Shown here: positions 27,031 through 34,018 of the stretch, piece after piece
Numbering within the stretch: the first letter of the stretch is position 1
Layout of the letters: each line of letters begins with the position of its first letter
Source of the DNA: a virus
Length of the DNA: 61,833 nt
Virus record (IMG/VR): IMGVR_UViG_3300032086_000660
Span: 1-61,833 of that record
Strand: one strand, 5' to 3'
Made by a program: the position numbers and the translations under genes
Notes under the pieces: generated by a model
Told to the model about the DNA's origin: nothing
Databases searched by the model: none
The model's input: the letters and a program-made list of their open reading frames with translations, nothing else

Positions 27031-27420
27031 TTACTTTCGGTAACGCCTTACTTTCTTGGCGATACTCTTCGGCTGTTTTACGAACTGCTTACCTTTTCGG
27101 TTTCCAGCTGCTTTAGCTCTGTTGGTAGCTCTTCTTTCCGCTGGGCTCAATGCTCTCCAAGCAGCATCTGGTAAGTATCTTTTCTTTCCCCGAGACTTGC
27201 TTCCGTCTGAGGTTCTCCACTTTTGCTTACTCCACTTAGATAGACTGTTGGATGATTTCTTTTTGCCCTTGTAACCACCCCCAGCTTTTTTGTAGCGAGC
27301 CACAGCAATCTGCGCCTTACGAGCAGACCACTGCCCAGCACGACCACCTTTAGTACCAGACTTAACTGATGCTACGATGCGCTTCCAAAGAGATGGGTTT
27401 GATTTTTTAGCGGTACTCAT
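27031..27420 (-). CDS. Basic virion-type protein (DUF5872-like)
   Basis: A 129-aa very basic protein. NPSLWKRIVASVKSGTKGGRAG, SARKAQIAVARYKKAGGGYKG and RYLPDAAWRALSPAERRATNR resemble the DUF5872 family seen in many aquatic phages and some large DNA viruses. Its charge suggests nucleic-acid contact in the virion or early in infection. It is one of four Lys/Arg-rich small proteins in the late block. Biochemical function is unknown. Confidence 0.6.
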   Translation of the reverse strand: MSTAKKSNPSLWKRIVASVKSGTKGGRAGQWSARKAQIAVARYKKAGGGYKGKKKSSNSLSKWSKQKWRTSDGSKSRGKKRYLPDAAWRALSPAERRATNRAKAAGNRKGKQFVKQPKSIAKKVRRYRK

Positions 27421-27423
27421 AAT

Positions 27424-27525
27424 TTAGCTGCCACAAGCCTCACAGTCTTCTGGGTTTTCAAGGTTACAAGTTGGTTGTTCTGCGTTCTCCAATTCGTTAA
27501 CGAAATCTGCAAAGCTGTCTGACAT
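27424..27525 (-). CDS. 33-aa acidic Cys-containing microprotein
   Basis: A short ORF reading MSDSFADFVNELENAEQP then TCNLENPEDCEACGS. It has three cysteines in the last 14 residues and a strongly acidic composition. It ends four bases before the basic 129-aa protein gene starts. The mix of acid and Cys suggests a folded or partner-binding microprotein. Support is position and composition only. Confidence 0.45.
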   Translation of the reverse strand: MSDSFADFVNELENAEQPTCNLENPEDCEACGS

Positions 27526-27571
27526 AATAGTATGTGTATAGGGTTAGTAAAAAAGGGCTACGAAGATACAA

Positions 27572-27883
27572 TTATTTGTTCTTCAATCTGTCGTTCTCCT
27601 TCTCCAAGAACTCTACCTTAACACGGAGCGCAGAAACCTCTTGCGTTAGGGCTAATACTTGGTCACGAAGTTCATCTTTTTCATCGCTGCTCGAAGCTAA
27701 CAAAGCCTCAAGGTTGCGTACTCTGTTCTTTAGGTCATCACGGTACTGCACACCATCATTATTTTCAAGTTGGGATTTACGTTCATCGGATTTGACTTTT
27801 AATCGAGCTTGTAGGAATTGCCAAATCCCAGCTGTCCCAGCGACAGATACTACAGTAATAATTATTTGCGTGATATCTTCCAT
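27572..27883 (-). CDS. Membrane-anchored coiled-coil protein
   Basis: A 103-aa protein with one N-terminal membrane helix (residues about 5-22, TQIIITVVSVAGTAGIWQFL) and a long coiled coil from residue 45 to the end (DLKNRVRNLEALL...LRVKVEFLEKENDRLK). The layout resembles small phage i-spanin or holin-accessory proteins. It overlaps the 128-aa membrane protein gene by one base. Lysis-related function is possible but unproven, as a separate lysis cassette exists at 4-5 kb. Confidence 0.55.
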   Translation of the reverse strand: MEDITQIIITVVSVAGTAGIWQFLQARLKVKSDERKSQLENNDGVQYRDDLKNRVRNLEALLASSSDEKDELRDQVLALTQEVSALRVKVEFLEKENDRLKNK

Positions 27884-28269
27884 TACAAGCCCTTCTCCAT
27901 TTTCTCTTTAAATACTCTGACAGTGTTCCACATAGCGAATACCATTATAATAGCCCATCCAATACGACTGCCATTAAGCATTCCCTCTACGAATAGATTT
28001 TCTACTGTCATAAAAGCTATTATTGCTGCAATCTGCACAGCGTATAAACGCATACGAAGTGTGCCATCCCACACCACAGACCACATCTGAAAAAGACCAG
28101 CAGCTACACCTCCTAATATCAAAGGTATAGATGGGTTATCAAAGTCTACACATAGCGCAGCGGGAAGAGCAAAGATGTGACAGAATGCAATCAACACTTC
28201 GTTTGGCTCAGAGTCTGAATACCAAAACAAATCTTTAACCTTAGCTAATCCTTTCTTTCCCATTACCAT
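27883..28269 (-). CDS. Multi-span membrane protein
   Basis: A 128-aa hydrophobic protein with about three or four membrane helices (VLIAFCHIFALPAALCV, LILGGVAAGLFQMWSVV, AVQIAAIIAFMTV, IGWAIIMVFAMWNTV). The start is either ATG 28269 (MVMGKK) or ATG 28263 (MGKK); the first overlaps the upstream gene by seven bases. It is paired with a membrane-anchored coiled-coil gene. It may be a second holin-like or a host-membrane-modifying protein; no motif decides. Confidence 0.55.
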   Translation of the reverse strand: MVMGKKGLAKVKDLFWYSDSEPNEVLIAFCHIFALPAALCVDFDNPSIPLILGGVAAGLFQMWSVVWDGTLRMRLYAVQIAAIIAFMTVENLFVEGMLNGSRIGWAIIMVFAMWNTVRVFKEKMEKGL

Positions 28270-28556
28270 TTAACTTTATTAGCCCAATAAGCAGCAGACA
28301 ATTTACCTTTTGCAATGTTCTTGCGGTGACGTGCTTTAAATGATGCACGTTTCTTTTTCATACGGTCAGATTCACCAGCCTTCGGCTTACCAGCCGTGCT
28401 TGCTCCTTGTTCACCAAAGCGAATAGTCTTAATAATGTCACCCACTTTAGCAACCACAATGTGCGACTTTTTTGGGTGATTAGGAGTGCGTTTTGGTTTG
28501 TTGTAACCAGACACCCCCGCACGAACAAGTCTTGAGTCTTTTTTCTTCGCTTTCAT
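28263..28556 (-). CDS. Basic conserved phage protein (DUF6321-like)
   Basis: A 97-aa Lys-rich protein with VGDIIKTIRFGEQGASTAGK, then AGESDRMKKKRASFKARHRKNIAKG and a C-terminal SAAYWANKVKW. I recognise this pattern from aquatic phage and virus proteins (DUF6321-like). Function unknown, probably virion or nucleic-acid associated. The ATG lies only five bases after a TATCTTTG box, so the transcript is nearly leaderless. Confidence 0.62.
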   Translation of the reverse strand: MKAKKKDSRLVRAGVSGYNKPKRTPNHPKKSHIVVAKVGDIIKTIRFGEQGASTAGKPKAGESDRMKKKRASFKARHRKNIAKGKLSAAYWANKVKW

Positions 28557-28561
28557 AGCTA

Positions 28562-28569
28562 CAAAGATA
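28562..28569 (-). promoter_or_regulatory. TATCTTTG promoter, near-leaderless
   Basis: A perfect TAnnTTTG element on the - strand, immediately after a terminator T-run and five bases before the ATG at 28556. Confidence 0.65.
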
Positions 28570-28570
28570 T

Positions 28571-28602
28571 AAAAAAAGAGGGCTACATTTCTGTAACCCT
28601 CT
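28571..28602 (-). terminator. Intrinsic terminator
   Basis: An 11-bp stem (AGAGGGTTACA with TGTAGCCCTCT, one G-U), a GAAA tetraloop and seven T on the - strand, leading into the next promoter. Confidence 0.82.
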
Positions 28603-28653
28603 GAGTATAAGCGAGGTAATGAATCTCTTAAAGGAGGTGGCTCTCTCCCAAAC

Positions 28654-28902
28654 CTATTCCGCTGTTTCTTCTTCTACAACCTCGTACTCACCAGTCTCTA
28701 CATCGATAGATACGTTGCCGTACTTGTCTTGTAGAACCTTGCGCTCTTCTGCAAGTTGCGCTTGAGCTTTTTGATATTCCGTGAGCATTGTTGACTTAGC
28801 GATTTCTAAGTCTCCGATACGAGCTGTGATTGCACGAACAGAGCTAACTGCTTTCTGCACGTTCTCCAGTTCAGTCTTTGTAAGCTTTGTTTTCTTAGCC
28901 AT
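28654..28902 (-). CDS. Small coiled-coil protein
   Basis: An 82-aa helical protein (KTELENVQKAVSSVRAITARIGDLEIAKSTML...) ending in an acidic tail (VETGEYEVVEEETAE). It has its own TATATTTG promoter upstream and a terminator downstream, so it is a single-gene unit. The heptad-like pattern suggests oligomerisation. Function unknown. Confidence 0.58.
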   Translation of the reverse strand: MAKKTKLTKTELENVQKAVSSVRAITARIGDLEIAKSTMLTEYQKAQAQLAEERKVLQDKYGNVSIDVETGEYEVVEEETAE

Positions 28903-28934
28903 AATTATGAATGAATTAAATTGTTATAACGTCA

Positions 28935-28942
28935 CAAATATA
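28935..28942 (-). promoter_or_regulatory. TATATTTG promoter
   Basis: A TAnnTTTG match on the - strand 33 bases before the ATG at 28902. It abuts the stop codon of the 28948-29067 ORF. Confidence 0.55.
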
Positions 28943-28947
28943 ACAAA

Positions 28948-29067
28948 CTATTGTGAATCTATCCACTGCTGACACTCTTCTTGTGTCCCCATATAACAGA
29001 CTACCGCTTCGTCTTGCCAGACTTCGTAGACTGTAGCCGCTTCATCGTAAGGTTCTATAGTATACAT
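28948..29067 (-). CDS. 39-aa small protein
   Basis: A short ORF beginning MYTIEPYDEAATVYEVWQDE and ending CQQWIDSQ. Its ATG overlaps the stop of the LamG protein gene as TAATG, showing coupling. The acidic, aromatic-rich sequence resembles small phage proteins of unknown role. Confidence 0.5.
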   Translation of the reverse strand: MYTIEPYDEAATVYEVWQDEAVVCYMGTQEECQQWIDSQ

Positions 29068-29975
29068 TAGTAAGCTATTCTTGACCCGCCTACTATACTT
29101 GTGTCGTATAAACCAGCTGAGTCGTGTTCGTTAGTATCAAATGTCCATTCAGTAAGTAAACTGCTTGAATGAGTCTGTGAGCTGTCTGCAATATTACCAC
29201 TATTATAAAGCGTAGTAATCTCAGAAGATGTAAGCACGTCTGTAAATACTTTAAACTCGTCTAAGTCTACATTAGCATTACCAGCAGAAGCTGTAGTGTG
29301 TATGTTCTCACAAAACCTAAACCAGTCTGCACGAGTTGATGTTCTTGTGCCGCTATTCGCAGCCGCTTGAGTAGTCAGTTCAGAGCCATTCCAGTACAGC
29401 TTAAAGGCATTAGAAGCATTAGTCTGAGAGGCGTCATAAGTAAGAGTAAGCATACAGAAGTTGTCTGAGTTTACATTACCACGCTGCCCAGTTGTCCATC
29501 CAGTAGAACTGTTTGTAATGCCAGTTGCAGAGCTGTTGTCGTGTAGTCCGTATTGTCTGTCAAAGTTTACAGAGTTTGTTCTAACACGGCAAAGAAGTCT
29601 GTTGGAACTTGCAATGTACTGCATAAATATACGGTTGTTACCATTGGCTTGTGTGCTACCAAAGTTCCATAGCGTTTCGTTGTTTTTGGTGCTGCTTTTA
29701 ATCCTAACCCAAAAGTTAAATGATAAGTCTTGAGTAGTGTTTATGTCAAAAGGAGTAGCACTTATTTTACCGCCAGTGATGTAGTCATTAGTACCATCGT
29801 TAGAGTAATAGTGACTATTAGTGTATGATGCGTATCCGTAAAACTCTGATATAGCATCTGGTTCAGTAAATCCAGCCGTGTCAGACATAGAGCCAAGAGA
29901 TACGTTGGATAACGATACCCCTTGCTCATTAGCTATCTCCGACATTTTAATCTGTCCACTGGTCTGTAAAGCCAT
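29067..29975 (-). CDS. LamG/concanavalin-like virion protein, copy 1
   Basis: A 302-aa protein. The N-terminal 45 residues (GQIKMSEIANEQGVSLSNVS) are an attachment motif common at phage tail tips. Residues about 70-270 read as a LamG-type beta-sandwich (DLSFNFWVRIKSSTKNNETLWNF, then ANVDLDEFKVFTDVLTSSEI), a fold used for glycan binding. It is paralogous to the 272-aa protein at 39942-40760, sharing YGLHD/YALHD, GW..(G/S)QRGNVN and the SSEITTLYNSG-like end. It probably acts in receptor or surface-polysaccharide binding. Confidence 0.65.
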   Translation of the reverse strand: MALQTSGQIKMSEIANEQGVSLSNVSLGSMSDTAGFTEPDAISEFYGYASYTNSHYYSNDGTNDYITGGKISATPFDINTTQDLSFNFWVRIKSSTKNNETLWNFGSTQANGNNRIFMQYIASSNRLLCRVRTNSVNFDRQYGLHDNSSATGITNSSTGWTTGQRGNVNSDNFCMLTLTYDASQTNASNAFKLYWNGSELTTQAAANSGTRTSTRADWFRFCENIHTTASAGNANVDLDEFKVFTDVLTSSEITTLYNSGNIADSSQTHSSSLLTEWTFDTNEHDSAGLYDTSIVGGSRIAY

Positions 29976-32900
29976 TATAGTCTGTTTTCTAAGTCAATGA
30001 TACGCTCTTCTAACTGGGCAATAACATCTTGTTGCTCTTTGTTAGCCTCGATAAGAAGACCTACAAGTTTAGCGTAGTCTACACGCTTGGCTGTTGTACC
30101 ATCGAGCAACTCGCCTTCGCTTACTACCTCTGGTACTACTTCTTCAACCTCTTGTGCAATCAAACCGATATCACGCTGTCCTTTGCGCTTTCCGTGATTC
30201 CAAGTATACTCGACACCACGAAGCTGAGAAACCTTCTCAGATGCGCTTTCAATAGTCTGTATGTCGGTCTTTAGTCTGCGGTCAGAGTTTGTAACTGTAG
30301 AGTAAGCTACAACGTCACCGTCTACATCAAGAGTACCAGAATTAGACAGTCTCATATCTAACACACCGTCTAAGTACCAAGCAAAGTTAGTGGTGTTGAA
30401 TGCGAGGAAGTCATTACTATCTCTACCTATGTGCGTAATACCATCACGAAGGTCTGTTTCGATAGAGAATGTACCGCTTGTTAAATCAAGACCAGTACCA
30501 GCAGAATACTGACTGTTTGTAGAGTCGATAGTAATCGTACCGCCAGACTTGTTAACGCTTGTTGCACCACCGCCTACGAGTGTTATAGTTCCAGTAGAGT
30601 GGTCGCCAGTAATACCTACACTTGTTATAGTGTTGTCGTTTGGTGGTATAGTCCACCCACCATCACCGTCAAGATAGTATGTAGCATCGTAGCTATCACC
30701 AGCGGGAACAAGACCCGCAGCATCTCCAGTAAATGAAGAATACTGAGTATCTGTGTAGTTGTCTGCGTGAATATTTTCAGTCTGACTAACAGTCCAGTCA
30801 ATGATAGCGTTACCGCTTGGGATAGTAGGTTTGTTTTTAATAAAGGCGTCACCAGATGTAGCATTCCAATCAGACTGTACGTTAGCTTCTGCATCACTTG
30901 GTGCGTGGGCAGCTTGACTATGTGTATAAGCAGTATCCCATTGACCTACTTTAGCGTTTGTAATAGTGTTTGAGCCACCGCCAAGAGTTAGAACCGAATC
31001 ATCGGTTAGCTTCATTTTTTGATTGGCATTTGTACCGTCATTATCGTGCTTCCACCATTGCCAAGAAGCTGTGCCCGTTGCACTGGTATGAAGCTCAAAC
31101 CTTGTTTGATGGGTAGAACTTCCAGTTTCGTCTTGTCTGTGTATTAAATAAGCAGTGCTGTCATCCGTTCTTACACCCCAGTATTGAGATGTATCTCTAC
31201 CAACTTTAAACTGGGCGGTGCTTGTGGGTTGCGCTCCACCAGAAACTCTTACAACAAGACCAGTATCAGCTACAGCGTGTACAATATCTAAATTACCGCT
31301 TATTGTATCTCCAGAAGCAGAAACAAAGTCTGTTGAAGCGGCAGATGCTGCTGTACCAAGAGTAGGCAAATTGGTGATGTCAGCATCATAATCAATTTGA
31401 TTTAATGTAATTACTTGACCACTTATAGTAAGGTAATCGTATGAACCAGCAAGTGTAACGTCAGTAGAATTATCAGTACCTACTGGGTCGAAGTCTGTAC
31501 CGCTTACTGGTATAGAAGTATCCCCAGCCAAAGCTGTTGTAGAGGTCGTTCCTAATTGCAGAGCGTCAGTAATACCGTAGCCAGAAATAGTTGTAGGCGT
31601 ACTTGTAAGGTCTGAAAATGCTACAGAAGTTAGATATGTAGATGTATCTACACTTACAACACCAGAAGCATTTGTTTTGAGTAAACCAGCTCCGTAATTA
31701 GACAAGGTTAGTGGTTTGGTAATGTTAACCAATTCTGCACTACCGTCTATATTCAAATATGTTGTAAGACCACCAGAGCCATCATCACTACGCAAAGAAA
31801 TATCACCATCGTCTTGAAGGTTTTGAATAACTAAGTTGCCAGTATTGTTTGCAATTCTGCTATATGTACCATCGTGGTAGATTTTTAAATCACTACCACT
31901 ACCAAACCTTGCTTCTACGTTGTCATAGAACAAGAAGTTTTTAGAAAGTTTAGTGGTAGTATCAGAGCCATCAAGTCTAATGTACTCTGTCATTCCACCG
32001 CTACCATCGTCAGTTCTTAAAATAATATCACTATCGTTAGCGTCATTTTGAATGTAAATGTGACCAGTGCTATTTTGAAGAACACTATCTGTTGTGTTGT
32101 GATATATTTGGAAATCTGTGTTTCCTCCAAATGTAGCCTTTACATTGTCTAAAAACAGTGCGGATTTAGAGAACTTATTGTATCCAATACTGCCATCTAT
32201 AGCAAGATACTCTACTACGCCTCCACTACCATTGTCACTTCTAAATATTACATCTTTATCATCCGATGTATTTTGTATAAACAAATGACCAGTCTCATTC
32301 TGAATAACAGTATCTGTACCGTTGTGATACATTTGCAAGTCCGAGCTTGAACCTAAATCAACTCTTACGTTATCGTTGAATTTGATATTACCAGTAACAG
32401 TGTCACCACTAACAGCAACAAAATCTGTTGAAGCTGATGTAGCTGCCGTACCCAATCCTAAGTTAGTACGAGCAGCAGATGCACTTGATGCACCAGTACC
32501 ACCGTTGGCTATAGACAAGTCTGTACCAGACCAATCTGAGTTACTGATAGCCAGTGTACCACCAAGAGTGAGGTTGCCCGTTGAGGTTACTGTACCAGTT
32601 AGGGTGAGTCCATTTACAGTACCAGTACCACCTACAGATGTTACCGTACCACTACCTCCACTTGCTACTGTAGTAAAAGACAGTGTGCCATTACCATCTG
32701 TTGTAAGCACTTGTCCGTTTGTACCGTCAGTAACGTTAAGTTCGGAAATACCTACAGAGTTAGCAGCAATAGAAGTTAGGTATGTATTGTTAGAGTCAAA
32801 CTTGGTTGTACCTCCAGCAACAATTCTTACTCTATTTGTATCAAACTGAATGTTTGTATCAGTATCGCCACTATGAATGATGTCATCAAGAACATACATA

Positions 32901-34015
32901 TTGGTAGCTTTTGCGTTACCGCTTACATGAAGAGTTTCATCTGGGGAAGAAGTTCCTATACCTACCCTTCCGTTAGTTAGGATGTGTAGTTTTGAAGAAT
33001 CATTTGCTCCAAGATAGAGAGGGTGATTTGATGTAGAACCAAGAAACATAAACCCACTTGAATTTGGATTAAATGTACCTTCTTGTGTGCCATTTGACAC
33101 TTCAAATTTATATGTAGGATTAGTTACACCAATACCTACATTACCACCAGTAGTGATAGTCATTCTTTCCGTGTTACCACCAGCACCTAATGCAAGTCTA
33201 TTTCCAGAAAGACCGTATACCATTGCACGACCAGTATCCCAAGACAATCTACCAGCAGTAGCTGAGGACCCCCAATATACAGTTCCGTCATCATCAAGTC
33301 TAATCTTACTTGCTACGGTAAACTCATCGTCAGTCTTTAAGACATTAGCTGCACTACGATATATATTAGTGTCACCGCTTTGACCAAACTTTAGTTTACC
33401 GTCTGTATCAAACTGCCAAGTATTTCTATCTGCCCAAGCTGTACTATTGTTTGGAAAAGAGTGAATAATAGCACCGCCCTCTGCACCAAGAATTACTCTC
33501 TCGTTACCAGCAGCGTGGTTTGCGTTTAGAGTAGCACCTACATCACCACCGACAATCATTGTAGTGTCATCGTGACCAAATGTAATAGCACCGTTTGCAG
33601 AACGTCTCTCAAGAATAGTCTGTCCGTCAAACTTGATTAGCACACCCGTGTCTGGAGTATAATCAATAGTACCACCAGTACCGATAGTCATAGTAGACGT
33701 AAGGCTCATACCATTATTTATGGTTGGATTGTATAGGTTTAGCGTAGTATCCGATGAACCAACAGTAAGTGTAACAGTACCTCCATCTTCACCTTTGATG
33801 GATGCGTTCTGCTCAAACAAAAGGTCTACAGAGTTCACACCATCACCGATGTATACATCACCTCCAGCATCACCGAATAATACATTACCGACAGCATTCG
33901 TAATAACGAGGTCGTTGCCATCCATTTCAATCTTTCCAGCGTCTGTACCAGCACTGGTCTGAAACTGAATAGGTTGCTTTGTAGTTAAGTCTGTTAGAAA
34001 TCTAATTCCAGCCAT
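29975..34015 (-). CDS. Tail fibre with S74 self-cleaving chaperone
   Basis: A 1346-aa fibre. The N-terminus (MAGIRFLTDLTTKQPIQF) is an attachment segment and the shaft is Gly/Thr/Ser-rich beta repeats. Residues about 547-762 hold three tandem units of the form SDL-x-IYH...TG-x-L-x-IQN...DDGSGG...IDGS. The C-terminal 103 residues are a peptidase S74 intramolecular chaperone, SDRRLKTDI...IGLIAQEVEEVVPEVV...YAKLVGLLIEA. It has Ser1244 and Lys1249 at the five-residue spacing of the endoNF dyad (S911/K916), so self-cleavage near Ser1244 is predicted after trimer folding. A terminal coiled coil (LEERIIDLENRL) follows. It probably binds host surface glycan or protein. Confidence 0.8.
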   Translation of the reverse strand: MAGIRFLTDLTTKQPIQFQTSAGTDAGKIEMDGNDLVITNAVGNVLFGDAGGDVYIGDGVNSVDLLFEQNASIKGEDGGTVTLTVGSSDTTLNLYNPTINNGMSLTSTMTIGTGGTIDYTPDTGVLIKFDGQTILERRSANGAITFGHDDTTMIVGGDVGATLNANHAAGNERVILGAEGGAIIHSFPNNSTAWADRNTWQFDTDGKLKFGQSGDTNIYRSAANVLKTDDEFTVASKIRLDDDGTVYWGSSATAGRLSWDTGRAMVYGLSGNRLALGAGGNTERMTITTGGNVGIGVTNPTYKFEVSNGTQEGTFNPNSSGFMFLGSTSNHPLYLGANDSSKLHILTNGRVGIGTSSPDETLHVSGNAKATNMYVLDDIIHSGDTDTNIQFDTNRVRIVAGGTTKFDSNNTYLTSIAANSVGISELNVTDGTNGQVLTTDGNGTLSFTTVASGGSGTVTSVGGTGTVNGLTLTGTVTSTGNLTLGGTLAISNSDWSGTDLSIANGGTGASSASAARTNLGLGTAATSASTDFVAVSGDTVTGNIKFNDNVRVDLGSSSDLQMYHNGTDTVIQNETGHLFIQNTSDDKDVIFRSDNGSGGVVEYLAIDGSIGYNKFSKSALFLDNVKATFGGNTDFQIYHNTTDSVLQNSTGHIYIQNDANDSDIILRTDDGSGGMTEYIRLDGSDTTTKLSKNFLFYDNVEARFGSGSDLKIYHDGTYSRIANNTGNLVIQNLQDDGDISLRSDDGSGGLTTYLNIDGSAELVNITKPLTLSNYGAGLLKTNASGVVSVDTSTYLTSVAFSDLTSTPTTISGYGITDALQLGTTSTTALAGDTSIPVSGTDFDPVGTDNSTDVTLAGSYDYLTISGQVITLNQIDYDADITNLPTLGTAASAASTDFVSASGDTISGNLDIVHAVADTGLVVRVSGGAQPTSTAQFKVGRDTSQYWGVRTDDSTAYLIHRQDETGSSTHQTRFELHTSATGTASWQWWKHDNDGTNANQKMKLTDDSVLTLGGGSNTITNAKVGQWDTAYTHSQAAHAPSDAEANVQSDWNATSGDAFIKNKPTIPSGNAIIDWTVSQTENIHADNYTDTQYSSFTGDAAGLVPAGDSYDATYYLDGDGGWTIPPNDNTITSVGITGDHSTGTITLVGGGATSVNKSGGTITIDSTNSQYSAGTGLDLTSGTFSIETDLRDGITHIGRDSNDFLAFNTTNFAWYLDGVLDMRLSNSGTLDVDGDVVAYSTVTNSDRRLKTDIQTIESASEKVSQLRGVEYTWNHGKRKGQRDIGLIAQEVEEVVPEVVSEGELLDGTTAKRVDYAKLVGLLIEANKEQQDVIAQLEERIIDLENRL
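31730..32376 (-). repeat. Three tandem units inside the fibre gene
   Basis: Three in-frame units of about 210 bp encode near-identical layouts (SSSDLQMYHNGT, NTDFQIYHNTT, GSDLKIYHDGT, each followed by TG-x-(L/I)-x-IQN and DDGSGG or DNGSGG). The boundaries are approximate. They probably set shaft length by repeat number. Confidence 0.65.
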
Positions 34016-34018
34016 ATG

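Noticed and set aside
32376-32849. 157-codon ORF antisense to the fibre repeats
   Set aside because: It is a shadow of the low-complexity repeats (Pro/Val-rich translation of Gly/Thr codons).
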